From positions 40,971,072-41,035,071 of the forward strand of contig NC_091298.1 in NCBI RefSeq assembly GCF_038502225.1: DNA of 64,000 bases, given 5' to 3'. This DNA comes from Cherax quadricarinatus. Its lineage: Eukaryota; Arthropoda; Malacostraca; Decapoda; Parastacidae. Shown here piece after piece: positions 22,346-34,424 of the stretch (within the stretch, counting starts at the first letter, position 1; each line of letters begins with the position of its first letter). The position numbers were made by a program, and so were the translations under genes. The notes beneath the pieces were generated by a model. The model was given only the letters and a program-made list of their open reading frames with translations, ran no database searches and was not told where the DNA came from.

Positions 22346-23099
22346 AGCAGTAAATAAACACATTGATTTGAGTTTCCTTTCACCTACTGACCATGTTCAC
22401 CTAGCATAGCTCATTTTAATATTAGTCAGTGTTTGACATCCTTTCGAGAGGTGGTATAGATTCGGTATGGCTGGGTATATAAATGAGCTCTGGTACGGTA
22501 AAAGCTCTTAAATCATTCATCGGGACTCTACTGACGAACAATGCCTTGTTTTTTTTTTTTTTTGTTTTTTTTTGTTGGCGCCACTCTACACCTGGGAATA
22601 TTAAATCATATTATTTTAGCAGTCGTCTACAAGGCTACAAGGCTCTAGTAAGCATTAGAAAATATATATATTCAAACGAAATCATAATTAGATTAAAACA
22701 ATCAATGAAAAGTTATATTTTTAAGGTGCAATACGACACTTACTTATTACTAAAGATTCGCCGGTATACTCCCGGCCCGGGCTTTTTCCAAGTGGTGGCC
22801 CGGCCTTGGCTCCCTCTTTAGGGAGTGTCTGAGACCGAAGTCTCCCATGGGAGGAGGCAAAAGTACCCCCTCATCTTTGGGACCAATTGTCCCTTCTCTG
22901 GTCTGCCATCCCAAGGGGGATAATGGGAATGACAGTCTTGTGATCTGTAAGCTCGGGCTCAGGCACCTACCCTACCCTAGAAGGGTTAGGCATGGTGTCG
23001 ATCGTGCTGCAACACGACAATACATTCAAACTTTAGTAGGAATGGCGCACTGAAATTGCTGAAACAATATCAAGAACCTACCTGGAGACTCAGAAAGTT
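22346..23099. other. Unassigned sequence
   Basis: Contains poly-T near 22550 and a GC-richer stretch (22740-23050) with CCCATGGGAGGAGG and CCCAAGGGGGATAATGGG. It reads like a dispersed repeat or the 5' region of a LINE, but I cannot assign it. No supported gene. Confidence 0.4.
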
Positions 23100-23450
23100 T
23101 GTATTAGTGTGTGTGTCCCTCTGTCAGGAAGGAGGAACTGCCTGAAGACTTGTCATGTTGTATTATCTGTTGTATGTGTGTGTGTGTTTGTTCATCTATT
23201 AGGAAGATGGAACTACGTGAACACTTGGCAAGTTGCGTGTATGCTCCAATTGTTAGGAAGAAGGAATTACCTGAACACATGTGGAACACACACCTGTTGT
23301 GTGTGTGTGTTCCACATGTTAGGAAGGAGGAGCTAAGGAAAACTTTCCAGTCCGTGTTGAATGGTATGTGTGTGCGTTCCCTATGCCGGAGAGGGATATA
23401 ACCTAACTATATATCAGTTAATGTTACCCAGTGTGTGCATTACGTCGGGG
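23100..23450. repeat. Degenerate tandem repeat with (GT)n spacers
   Basis: At least four diverged copies of AGGAAGGAGGAACTACCTGA-like sequence (near 23129, 23200, 23252, 23318) are spaced by GTGTGTGT tracts. Further weak copies extend toward 23900. Confidence 0.55.
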
Positions 23451-23454
23451 AAGG

Positions 23455-23740
23455 ATGAGTGCTCCGTGGCCTGGTGGCTGAAACTCTCGCTTCACACGGC
23501 GAGGGTCTGGGCTGGATTCCCAGCTAGGGTAGAAACATTGGGCGTGTCTCTTTACACTGATTGTCTACCTTCCCCATCAGTAAAATGGGTACCTGGGAGT
23601 TAGCCGACTGGTGTGGGTCGCATCCTGGGACAAAACTGACGTAATTTGCCTGAAATGCTCTACATAACAAGAGGTTTTCTATATAGTAGTATGTCACTGA
23701 TGTCAGCTAGGACTGTATACCTTGTACACGTACTTGTAGA
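23455..23740 (+). mobile_element. SINE-C with tRNA-Val-like head
   Basis: The head reads CGTGGCCTGGTGGCTGAAAC, then CGCTTCACACGGCGAGGGTC (CAC in the anticodon position, as in tRNA-Val), then GGCTGGATTCCCAGC at the B-box position (one base off GGTTCRANTCC). The body has GGGTACCTGGGAGTTAG and CGACTGGTGTGGGTCGCATC. I recall this body as a dispersed decapod SINE. That memory supports the organism call but was not checked against a database. Confidence 0.7.
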
Positions 23741-24213
23741 CATAACAATTATTATTAGTAGTAACCACTTATTATGTTAACTAGTGTGTGTGTTACTCTT
23801 GTCAATTTAAATTATCTCTTGTGTGTGTGTTCACTATATCAGAGTTGTTACTTAGTCATTTATATCAAGTTACGGTTCCTCTTATGTGTGTTCCGTATGT
23901 TGGGGAAGGATAAGTTATCTTAACATTTACAAGTTTTAATTACATAAAAATGCTAAACCAGTGTAGGCCAATCAACAGTAGGAGTATTAAAGGTTGAATG
24001 CCTCCACCGGTAATTACAGCTCAACCTCCGAACAACCAGGCTGTTCTGAGCACGTAAAAAGTTGTGTGGCTTGAAATTATCTGTCCAAACTGAAAGAGAG
24101 AAATTATTATTGTTAATTATGTCCAGAAATTGCTTTTGTAAGTGTTCTTCATTAGAATTTTAATTACCATGCACATCTAATATAGAAAATGGTGACGAAA
24201 TTCGGTTATTCGA

Positions 24214-24340
24214 CGTCCAGAATATTTGGCTCTGTCCTAGACGCAATAAAATCCCGTCTAGAATTTTTCGGTCAGTCCTGGAAGCAATAAATCACGTCCA
24301 GAAGAGTTCGGTCTCTCCTTGATGCATTATCAAGTCACAA
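24214..24340 (+). repeat. Degenerate 40-bp repeat, three units, upstream of Tx1-like ORF1
   Basis: Units start CGTCCAGAATATTT, CGTCTAGAATTTTT and CGTCCAGAAGAGTT (24214, 24255, 24295), each with TCCT..A.GCA.TA. Tandem 5' UTR repeats are common in LINEs and may carry promoter activity (inference). Confidence 0.6.
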
Positions 24341-24579
24341 CCAGTATGTTTCTAAGTGTCCTAGATTCATCATAAGGTCACGGCAAAATGAACTGAAATG
24401 ACTATTTTGCTCATTTCTAATTTATGTGCTGGATGGAAAATGCTCCAGTCACTTCACTGTGAGAATTTCCCAGAAATTGTTGTTTCGTATTCGTCTCTCG
24501 ACCTCCGTGGTGAGAGGACGCTTTCTGAACTTGCCTCTGCTGGCCCCTGGTGGCAGGTGGTGAATCTCAGTAATCAAAA

Positions 24580-25305
24580 ATGGCGGACAGATATGGACGT
24601 CGCGTAAATACGGTCTGTGTGGAGCTGGTCCGTGGTACACTTAACAGTTCATCGATGCAGGTGATTCTCCCTACTATCATCCGTGAAGTGTATGGAATAC
24701 CAAATGAAGAGCTGTATGGTGTGGCAGTAAACGGAGTAACGAGAATCTTCATCAAATTCATAAATGCTATGTGACATGGGTTAAAATAAGGAATGTTCCC
24801 TTTGAAGCCACGGAGTATGATGTGATGGCGGTCTTCCATAGATATGGAAAGATACACGCAGCGGAATTGGGAGTGTGGAAGGATGGGCCTTATGTGGGGC
24901 TGCCAGAAGGATCCTTCACACTGAAGATGACATTACGACAACCGATACCTTCGTATGTTCTATTGGAAGAATTCAGAACACAGGTCTATGGATATTATGT
25001 GGGACAAAAAGGACATGCAGGCTGTGCGGGTCATTTGACCATATGGCAGCCCAATGCCATAGGAAGACAGGACGGAGGGAACAGATGCCAACACCAGTAG
25101 ATCAGCAGCTGGGTCCAGTGGCGCCAGAGACAGGTGCGGACGAAAGACGGACATCGGGCAGTTGGAGTGAGGAAGTAGACAGAGCAGAGACGGAGATGGA
25201 GGCATGTGCAACGTTACCGGTAGGGACGGAGCCAGAACAGATGACGACGGTGAGGAATGATGGCAAGTGTGTACTGCAAAAGGATGGACTGCTGCATGAG
25301 GTCTA
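24580..25305 (+). pseudogene. Tx1-like LINE ORF1 (RRM-like fold and CCHC knuckle), frameshifted
   Basis: Starts at ATG 24580 (MADRYGRRVNTVCVELVRGT). Frame changes near 24770 and 25010 join three pieces. The middle piece has WVKIRNVPFEATEYDVMAVF, an RRM-like beginning, then GLPEGSFTLKMTLRQPIPSY. The third has TCRLCGSFDHMAAQC, a CCHC zinc knuckle with C-x2-C-x4-H-x4-C spacing. This combination resembles ORF1 of Tx1-group L1-like elements, an RNA-binding protein. The tail is rich in Gln, Glu and Pro. Confidence 0.75.
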
Positions 25306-25733
25306 AACACCTTTCTGAGTGAGGTGGAAGGCAATCTGGATGATGTGCAGAGTGGACGAATGTTGGAGACAACTGTTGCTTTGGTGCATGAGGAGACCTT
25401 GCGTAATGAGGGCAGGGTGCACACGGTTGTATCTGAGGTGCATAGAGAGGGCATGGAAGATGAAGCCGCGTGTGGATGCAAGAGAACGGCTGGGACGTCG
25501 GAAATGGACGACGTCTTAACTCCCGGGCAGAGACCCAGGAAGAAGTCTTGGAAGAATGAGTTGGACCTCCCGGAGAGTGGGGGTAACGGTAATGAGGTGA
25601 TGAAAAGCTCAAAGGACAAGGGGGGGTTGGGGTTTGGTGAAGCAGTGTGCCAAATGTGGATCTAGCCAGCAGCCTAGTCTAGCGGGCAACCTTCCAAGGC
25701 GGAGGGAAAAACCGCCTTTACTGCAATAATCCA

Positions 25734-28700
25734 AGGTTGTAACGATTAATGTAAATGGCCAGAGGGCTGAGGTAAAAAGAGTGTGGGTGGAATGGTTCCT
25801 GAGGAGATTTGATATAGATGTTTGTTTCACACAAGAGCACAATTACAAGGTTGGTTGTGAATTGTTTTTGAAGGGATATAAGTTGTATGAGTGGATCTTT
25901 GAGGTTAAAAGGTGGAGTGGCTATGGCTGTAAAGGAGACCAGTCCCTTACGTATTTTGGGGTGGGAAGAGGGAGGGGAGGGTGGTAAGGGTGGAGGGAGT
26001 GTGGAGTGAGACTAGGGTTTGTTTTATAGGGGTTTATATGCCTGCGGATGGCACAGTAAGAGTTAAGGAGAATTTTGTGAGAGATTTAAGGGGATTACCT
26101 TTAGTCACTGTCATAGGGGGAGATTGGAACTGTGTCATTCGGGGGGGGGGGGAATGTGGAACCGAGGGGGGTGGGGTGTATGTTGGGCATGTTATGCAAT
26201 GTGTTGCAGGATGTGGGGGTTTTGGATGTTGGGGGGAGGGGTGGTTGGCGGGTTGAGTATACGTTTGTCAGATGGGGTTATGCAGCAAGACTGGATAGGA
26301 TCTATGCAACGGAAGCAGTTAGAATGTTGGGAGACCAGACTTTGGATGTGGGGTTTTCTGACCATAGAGCAGTTATGACAGATCTGGATTGGGAGGGCAT
26401 GGCTAGAATACAATCGGGTTTTTGGAAATTAAATGTGAGACTCGTGAGGAGGGAAGAGGTGAGTGAGGCGTTTGGGGAATGGTGGCAAAATTTGTGGGAT
26501 TCTAGAGAATGGGAGTCGAGTGTCTTGGAATGGTGGGAAAGGCGAGCTAAACCAGGTATTGCGGGTTTTTATAAATGGAAGGAAGGGAAGAGGCTAGGTG
26601 GAGGTATGGGTTACAAAATTATTTGGAATATCAGCTAAATGAGTGTTATGAGGAAGGGGAGGGGCGGCAGTATGGAAACATGGTGCAACTCAGGGACAGG
26701 TTGGTGGAGTTACATAATGATAGATTCGATGAGGTACGTGTAAGGGCGGGAATGGAGGCTGTACTGTGCGGGGCTAAGCCTTCGGGAAGTGTTTTGTGAA
26801 GTTTTAGGATTAGGCAGAAGGATTCAACTATTTTAAACTTGGAGGTAAGTGAGGATTTGAGTGGATATTATAAGGAGCAAGTGCTAAATATTACAGAAGG
26901 CATGAGTAATTATGCTGACTTCTGGTTCCAAAGGAAGTGGAGGAAGGGGGAGGAAGGCAACGCTATTGAGGAGGTGTGGGGAGGCGTGTGAGTTAGGGTT
27001 GCGGGGAGAGGAGATAATGGGGATGGGAGGTGAGATCAGCATGGGAGAAGTGGAGGAGGCAATGTTCAAATTGAGTACTGGCAAGGCACCGGGTATAGAT
27101 GGGATTTCAAATGATTTTATAGAGTCCAATGGGACCATATCAAGCACTGTCTAGTGAGAGTCATGAATTGTATGCAGAGGGAGGGAAAGTTAGGACTAAC
27201 ACAGCAGATGGGAGTGGTTGTGTTAGTACGCAAAAAGCAAGAGGAACGAACACTGAGTGCGTACAGAGCTATCTCGTTAATGTGTACCGACTATAAGATT
27301 TTCACTAAGATACTGGGCAATAGGATGAAGAAGGTAATAGGTGGGGTTATACATAAGGAACAAATGGGTATTCTGGGAAGTAGCATGGGTATGGTCGCAT
27401 TAGGGATTTTTTGGAGGGTTGGAACGGGGGATGACTTTTGGGTATTGATTGGGAAAATGCATACGGCTGTGTGGATAGAAATTTTCTGAGGGCTAGTTTG
27501 ATGCGTCTGGGTTTTGGTGAGGGAGTAGTGCGGTGGGCTGATATCATGTATTCATCGGCAATGGTGCAGGTGCAAATTAATGGCAGGTTGGGTAGGCCTG
27601 TCAAAATGGAGAGGGGTTTGAGACAGGGGTGTCCCATGTCTCAAACATTGTTTGCGGACATGCAGCATCCGTTTTATGGGCTCTTTGAGGGGGGAACGTT
27701 ATATGGGGAGAAGGATGGGTTTACAGAGGTGGTGGGGTATGTGGATGATACCACTGTTCTGATAGCTGGGGTGGAGGGATTGCATACGGTGGGAAGGGTG
27801 TTGGAGCTTTTTGGGAGGGCATCTGGAATGAGGGTGAACAGAACTAAATCAAGTTTACTAGAGGTAGGTTCTTGGGTGGGGGGGGCTTGGAGTTGGCGTT
27901 TGGGTGGGAAGTGGTGGTTCGGCTAAAAATTTGTGGAGTTATATACATGGCTGATGCGCAGGAGGCTCGAAGGGTGAACTCGGAGGTGGTGGGGGAGAAG
28001 GCAGTGAAAAGGATAAGGAGTTTACGGGCGGGGGGTGTCACCTTACTACAGAGGGCGATAATAATAAATTCATTAGTTTATAGTAAAGCGTGGAGTGTAG
28101 CTGTGGTGTATCCATTAAGGGCTCAGGAGGTCCAAGAGATACAGAGGCGGGCATTATGTTATGTTTGGGGTTATGGGAGGGCTTGGCTAAGCAAGGAGGT
28201 GGTGATGTTGAATATACGCAGAGGAGGAGTGGCCCTTTTAGCACTGGGGCTGAGGGTGAAGGCCCTATATGTAAAACAGAGGTTCGTTAGGGTGGGGGGA
28301 AAGAGGGGTGAGAGTGGGGAAAGTGATGGAGGATGTGAGGAGGTGGTGGTATGGAAAATAATTACTTGAATGTGAGGATATGCTCCGGTTATTTTTATTG
28401 ATTGGGGAGGTAGCAAAACTTACGGTGGGGGGTTGGTGGCAATGAGTAGGGAACCGGAAACCATACAGGGGGTATCGGTCTACCCATTGTATGATTGGGG
28501 AATGATATGGAATGGCTTTCGAAAACTTAGGTTAATGCCGAGAGTAAGGGAGTTAGTATACAGATTTATGATGGGGATATTAGCATCGAAAAATGTTTTG
28601 TGTGTAATGGGATTGGTGAGCAAACTGACCTGCGACCACTGTGGTGAACCGGAAACAGCTTTTCATCCCGTTTATTTCTGTGAAGAGTTGAGGGAGGTAA

Positions 28701-28815
28701 GATTGTAGTTGGCTAGAGTCTTTCGGTTGATGGGTGGGGGTAATGTAGAGATCCTGCGAGCCTTAACTTTAGAGGTATGCGGGGTCTCAAGAGAAGTGAA
28801 AAGGGCGATTATGTA
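25734..28815 (+). pseudogene. Tx1-like LINE ORF2: endonuclease, RT, zinc-binding region (many frameshifts)
   Basis: EN pieces: TINVNGQRAEVKRVW, CFTQEHNY (catalytic Glu), GVYMPADGT, IGGDWNCVI, SDHRAVMTDL. RT pieces: LSTGKAPGIDGISNDF, AYRAISLMCTDYKIFTKILG, DWENAYGCVDRNF, GLRQGCPMSQTLF, and YVDD at 27738-27749, which keeps both catalytic Asp. A zf-RVT-like block follows at about 28560-28690: LTCDHCGEPETAFHPVYFC (C-x2-C...H...C). The frame after it (REVKRAIMY) is cut by the BEL/Pao insertion and resumes at 34209. G runs at about 26140, 26230 and 27880 account for several of the shifts. Confidence 0.85.
28811..28815. repeat. Target site duplication ATGTA, left of BEL/Pao element
   Basis: ATGTA here is repeated at 34209-34213 immediately after the right LTR. 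Five base pairs is usual for BEL/Pao. Taking out the element and one copy restores reading of the interrupted Tx1-like ORF2. Confidence 0.85.
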
Positions 28816-29521
28816 TGTGGAAAATACTGTATATATTTTCCAGAAATACAGTAGTTATATGTAAATAGATGGCCATACTGTATTTAATAAAAATTATGTT
28901 ATAAAAAATGGGAAGCCTGCGCAGACGAGACTCTCCATGTTTTAGCTGGTCAACATAATCGTTAGAGAATAATGGGAAGAATTTTTCATGCTCTAGAGGT
29001 TAAAATTGGGCTGACACCTCTCAAATAGGAGGCGAAATTGTTGGATGTGTATTCCTGCATAACTTGAGATATCAGGCGACTGGACAAGACAGCTCCAGGA
29101 ACCTCAGATAAGTTTGTTTATGTTTGTAACTCTGGCCAGTGTTATTTTCATTGATAGACAGTGAGGTTTTCTGAGTATGATACATTTTAATCTCCAGTCA
29201 AATTGGTGAGTGACATTAAGATATATTCTCCTTCTGTTATGTAAATGTGAGTACATATAATCACTTATTAATTTTAATATACAGTCCACAAATTTATATA
29301 TTTACCAGAATTCCTGGTGTATGTACATATTTCATTTGTAATTAATAGGTCTAGAGCAATTTGTGGATGTGACAGTTGTAGGTATCGAAGGGGGACATTT
29401 TTGCGACCTAGGTGTCCCAAATTCCTACTTGTCTATGTAACTGATAAATAACAATTATCTTTGTTATCATTTACTGTTATGTTCATAATGAGTTACATTC
29501 AGATAAATGCAATTTTTCACA
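28816..29521 (+). repeat. BEL/Pao 5' LTR (706 bp)
   Basis: Begins TGTGGAAAAT and ends ATTTTTCACA, one change from the 3' LTR end. It is collinear with the 3' LTR except for a 6-bp GCCTGC unit present once fewer here (near 28916), which accounts exactly for the length difference. Confidence 0.92.
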
Positions 29522-29535
29522 TTTAATTTGCCCAT

Positions 29536-29554
29536 TGGTCCTTCTTGAACCGGA
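29536..29554 (+). promoter_or_regulatory. Candidate primer binding site
   Basis: TGGTCCTTCTTGAACCGGA begins 14 bp after the LTR. It starts with TGG, as expected for pairing with a tRNA 3' CCA end. The priming tRNA was not identified. Confidence 0.5.
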
Positions 29555-30101
29555 GATAATTAGTGAAGTCATTAATTAGTTAATTACTTAATAATTATAT
29601 GTGAAATGACAGAAGGAGGTGGATGTTAAGTTCACAGATTTACTTAATGTGTAGTGGATTATAATTATTACAATATTAATTTGATAAGACAATTCTGGCC
29701 AAGATTTATATCAGTGTATGTTTAATTGATAAGCCAAGTGTAGCTAATTATATTAATGTGTGTAATATTAATTTTGCTATGCCAAATTCTGGCAAGGATT
29801 TATATTAATTTGTATAATATTAATTTTGATAAGCCAAATCTGGCTAAAGGTTTGTTTGTATTAATGTACATTTAAATTTTATATTATAATTTTCTTACAT
29901 ATGTAATTACTAAGCTCAAGTGTAGCTAAGATTATTAATGTGTATTTAAAATTTATATTATAATTTTCTTACATGTAATTGCAAAGCTCAAGTGTAGCTA
30001 GGATTTATTCAAAGGTAAGTTGTACTATTTACCTTTATAAAGTGCATAATTTAGTACATAATCAGTGTTAATTAATTAAGTTGAATTTAATACATTGCAT
30101 C

Positions 30102-31483
30102 ATGGCTGACAATGAATAAATTAATGTAGAAGACAAATATATGGAATATAGAGCAAAAAAACATCACTGCAAGCTAGAAAGGGTCATGTAACAAAAGCAT
30201 ACAATAAATGCTTGGAATTAATGAATCAAGAAACTGTGAATACTGATGATTTAAAATTGTATTTAGATGCTTTGCAGAATAGATATGATTCATACAAATT
30301 ATATTACAACAAATATGAAGGAGATTTGTTAGTAAACTGTGTAGATGAGACTGAAGTAGATCTTATGATTAATCAGTATTATAAATTAGAAGAAAAGATT
30401 CTTTCTTGTAAAAGTCAGGCTTTGAATAAATTAAAATGTGTAAACCAGGCAGTTAATCAGTCTGCTCCAACAAATAAGATGTTTTTGCCAAAACTCCCAG
30501 AATTATGTTTACCTGTATTTAATCCTGGAGAAAACTAGGAGGAGTTTTGGTCAATTTTTAAAGCAGCTGTGCATGATAGGAGTGATCTAGCCTGTGTAAC
30601 TAAATTATTTTGCTTCAAAGGACAGGTAAGAAGAGATGCTCACATACTCATACAAGCCTTTCCCAATGTAGATGACTCTTACAAGGAGGCAGTTGACTTG
30701 TTGAAAGTCACTTATGGTAATATAGAACAAAGTAGGTTGGATCTAGTGAATATCATTGTTAATTTAAAATCTCCAGATCACACTTTCAAAGGTTTACAGC
30801 AGTTTAGAGTTAAACTGGAGAGCACTCTCAAAATTTTAAGTAATAAATATAATCTGAAGGAATCAGACTGGTTATTGAGAATACATTAGGCTATAAAACA
30901 CTTGAATGAATCTCGAACAAATATCACAAAGGTTATTTTGGTCTGGAGGAAATAAGACTGTCTACAAGAATTAATTGTACAGTTGCAGACCAGCCAACTA
31001 ACTTATTTTAAAGATGCAACACATAATAACTCTGAGGTATCTGTCAAGTTTCACAAAGGGAAAAATTATCCCAATAGTAATAATCAAATTTCATTTCCTA
31101 AAAGGAGTTGCATAGGCGCATATCAATTAGCAGGAATCAGAAATAATGATTCTCCACAAGGTAAGAAGAATAAGTACCCTCCTAAGAGTAGCCCAGTTAA
31201 TTAGAAACCAGTCAAAGAAAAGAGAGATTGTCTTTTCTTCAAGGGTGCTCACTTTTCTAAGAATTGCCATGCATACAATTCATGGAATGATAAAGTTGAA
31301 AGATTGGAAGAACTTGACAGATGTATCAGGTGTTTAGGTAATCACAATGTAAAGGATTGTCATGTCAAATTAAACAACTGTTATCAATGTCACAAAGGAA
31401 GACACCATATAGTCATGTGTAAGGGTCTATATGATAATGTTGATAATAATGATAATGTTGACAATCCTGATACAACAAGCCAA
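30102..31483 (+). pseudogene. BEL/Pao gag remnant
   Basis: A start at ATG 30102 (MADNE) is followed at once by a stop. Gag-like sequence follows in pieces at 30212-30538, 30569-30889, 30983-31204 and 31304-31483. Recognisable parts are PKLPELCLPVFNPGEN with EEFWSIFKAAVHDRSDL, the capsid-like segment YKEAVDLLKVTYGNIEQSRL, and cysteine knuckles (CIRCLGNHNVKDCH, CYQCHKGRHHIVMC). The spacing CxxC...H...C fits the BEL gag nucleocapsid. At least four nonsense or frame changes show it is dead. Confidence 0.8.
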
Positions 31484-33496
31484 AATTTATGGTCACTATT
31501 TGCCACATCACGGAGTGAAGAAGGATTCTAAGACCACTCCTTTGAGGATTGTGTTTAATTGCAGTGCCAGGAGTAACAAAACTGTACCAAGTTTAAATGA
31601 CTGTTTGATGACAAGTCCGTCGTTGACGGAAAAATTAAGAGATATCTTATTAAATTTCAGGGTGAAGCTTTATGCCTTTACGGCTGACATAAGTAAAGCT
31701 TTCCTAAGAGTGGGTTTACAAGATGCTGACCCGGACTGTACCTGCTTCTTATGGCCTGAGAATCCTAGTGACCCACTTAGCCCTCTGAAAACCTTTTGCT
31801 TTAGGAGCGTATTGTTTGGTGCTACATCCAGTCCGTTCCTACTTCAAGCGATGATAAATGCACACCTTAAACACATGGAAAGTCCATTGAGTAAAGTAAT
31901 GAGCAAACAATTTTATGTTGACAATTTCCTGGGTGTGACGTCAACTGAAGAGGAACTGTTAATGACTTATGTAGAGGCTAATGAAATAATGCAAAGTGCA
32001 AATATGCCTCTGAGGGAATGGAATAGTAATTCGTCCAAATTAAAGGAAAAAATAAGTAAAGATTTCCCTGGAGATGAAGTACCAAAATGTAGTAATGTAT
32101 TGGGATTAACTTGGGATACTGAGAGAGATTTGTTAATGTTAAAACCTAATAATTATAGTATGCCCAATAAATTAACTGAGAGAGTCTTGCTTGCTAAAGT
32201 TTCCAAATGCTTTGATCCACTAGGTTTAGTGTCACCCCTCACTATAAGAGGGAAATTATTAATACAGGAGGCATGGAAACTTAAATGTGCTTGGGATGAA
32301 ATTCTACCTGAGGAATTCATTAACTGGTGGGATAAATTAATTGGTGATTATGAAAAAATTCCAATGTTGGAGTTCCCATGCCAGGTGGCCAATCCAAATG
32401 GGGAAAATGTACTCCACATTTTTTTGTGATGCTTCAAAATTAGCATATGGAGCAGTTGCTTACCTTCAATGTAATAGTGTTATTTCTCTTGTTGTGTCTA
32501 AGGCTAAAGTGTCTCCAATTAAATCACATACCTTGCCTCAGTTGGAATTAACAGCCATTTATGTAGGAGTCAAATTAACTAATTATATAAGAAATAAGTT
32601 GCAGGAGATAAATATTAGTGGCACTGTAATTTGGTCTGATAATGAGGTATCCTTACAATGGATTCGTAATGGAAAGAGTAAAATTTTGTATGTACAAAAC
32701 AGAGTCACTGAAATTAATCAGATGCAAGAGAAGTATAACAGTTTGGGTCAGCATATGTTAACATTTAATCATATACCTGGTGAGGAGAATCCAGCTGATT
32801 TCTTGTCTCGAGGTTTACCTTATGCTAAATTTGTAAATGCTGTATCATGGTTTAAAGGGCCGAGTTGGTTGGTAAATAAAGCTAATTGGCCTGTACAAAA
32901 GGCGTATATTGCTCCTGTTGAAATTACTGTGACCACAGCTCCAATAGTTTGTCCTCCCTTAGCCATTGATATAAATAGGTATTTTTCTTTACCCAAACTA
33001 ATCAATGTAACTAAGTTGGTGTTTAAATTTTTAAACAAGATGATTATTTCATATAAGATTTCACATCCTCTTGAATATTGGATAAAGAGGAAATGAGATC
33101 AAATTGATGATGGAAAGAAAAATTGTGAAAGGTTCCATAATACAGAAATTGGGGCTATATTTAGAGAACAATGTAATTAGGTGCAGAGGTAGGTTACAAA
33201 ATGCTGAATTGGGTGATTATGCTAAACACCCTATCTTACTGCCCAAAACTCATCATCTAACAAATTTAATTGTTCTAAATGCCCATAAAAATGTAATGCA
33301 TGGTGGGGTACAAGATACCTTAATTGTATTAGGGAAACTTTCTGGATTCCACAAGGACGGTAAAGTGTAAAAAGGGTGATTAAATCTTGTGTAATGTGAC
33401 GCCGTGTGGATGCCAGATCTTATATGTACCCAGGTCCTCCACCATTGTCAAATAAGCAATTTGAGTCATTTAGCAACGAACTCCGGCCGGCCGCAG
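31484..33496 (+). pseudogene. BEL/Pao pol remnant: RT, RNase H, integrase N-terminus
   Basis: The RT joins abruptly to gag at YLPHHGVKKDSKTTPLRIVF, so the protease and the RT start are deleted. Motifs are YAFTADISKAFLRV, FGATSSPFLLQAMINAHL and YVDN at 31914-31925, the BEL form of the catalytic box. A single extra T in the T run near 32420 shifts the frame before CDASKLAYGAVAY, the RNase H start. LPQLELTAIYVG, WSDNEVSLQWI and PGEENPADFLSRG follow. After a stop at 33094-33096, NNVIRCRGRLQNA and HLTNLIVLNAHKNVMHGG form the integrase HHCC region. The integrase core is missing before the 3' LTR. Confidence 0.9.
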
Positions 33497-34208
33497 TGTG
33501 GAAAATACTGTATATATTTTCCAGAAATAATGTAGTTATATGTAAATAGATGGCCATACTGTATTTAATAAAAATTATGTTATAAAAAATGGGAAGCCTG
33601 CGCCTGCGCAGACGAGACTCTCCATGTTTTAGCTGGTCAACATAATCGTTAGTGAATAATGGGAAGAATTTTTCGTGCTCTAGAGGTTAAAATTGGGCTG
33701 ACACCTCTCAAATAGGAGGCGAAATTGTTGGATGTGTATTCCTGCATAACTTGAGATATCAGGCGACTGGACAAGACAGCTCCAGGAACTTCAGATAAGT
33801 TTGTTTATGATTGTAACTCTGGCCAGTGTTATTTTCATTGATAGACAGTGAGGTTTTCTGAGTATGATACACCTTAATCTCCAGTCAAATTGGTGAGTGA
33901 TATTAAGATATATTCTCCTTCTGTTATGTAAATGTGTGTATATATAATCACTTATTAATTTTAATATACAGTCCACAAATTTATATATTTACCAGAATTC
34001 CTGGTGTATGTACATATTTCATTTGTAATTAATAGGTCTAGAGCAATTTGTGGATGTGACAGTTGTAGGTATCGAAGGGGGACATTTTTGCGACCTAGGT
34101 GTCCCAAATTCCTATTTGTCTATGTAACTGATAAATAATAGTTATCTTCGTTATCATTTACTGTTATGTACATAATGAGTTACATTCAGATAAATGCAAT
34201 TTTCCACA
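33497..34208 (+). repeat. BEL/Pao 3' LTR (712 bp)
   Basis: Begins TGTGGAAAAT and ends ATTTTCCACA, a perfect 10-bp inverted terminus. It differs from the 5' LTR by scattered substitutions and one extra GCCTGC. ATGTA follows at 34209-34213. Confidence 0.92.
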
Positions 34209-34424
34209 ATGTATGTAGTGGCGGATTTTCTGTATATTTCCTGGGGAATGAGGGACATGGGGGGGAGGGGGGAATTAGAATTAGGGCAATTGCGGCAGGC
34301 ATATATAGAAAGGTTTGCAGGAACAAACTTATTTACGGGGGACAGTGGAGGGCACGTTTTCCAGAGCCCTACCGTGAAATTACGGTCAATAGACTCATTT
34401 ATTTGGCGAGCTAATTATATGTAA
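34209..34424 (+). pseudogene. Tx1-like LINE ORF2 C-terminal end, continued after BEL/Pao insert
   Basis: The reading VVADFLYISWGMRDMGGRGE continues directly from REVKRAIMY on the left side of the BEL/Pao element. It ends at TAA 34422-34424 (FIWRANYM). This shows the BEL/Pao element landed in coding sequence of an existing LINE copy. Confidence 0.8.

Larger units (their letters stand above)
28816..34208 (+). mobile_element. BEL/Pao LTR retrotransposon, internally deleted
   Basis: The element has two LTRs, a primer-binding-site candidate, gag with zinc knuckles, RT with YVDN, RNase H and an integrase zinc-binding start. It has lost the protease and the start of RT, and also the integrase catalytic core. 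Gag and pol contain stops and frameshifts. The LTRs begin TGTGGAAAAT and the right one ends ATTTTCCACA. It is inserted in the C-terminal part of the Tx1-like LINE ORF2. Confidence 0.92.

Noticed and set aside
23455..23550. Functional tRNA-Val gene
   Set aside because: The head is followed by a SINE body and the B box has a changed base. Pairing in the T arm is incomplete.
24960..25619. 219-codon minus-strand open frame
   Set aside because: It is antisense to the Tx1-like ORF1 tail and the following spacer, with no recognisable domain.
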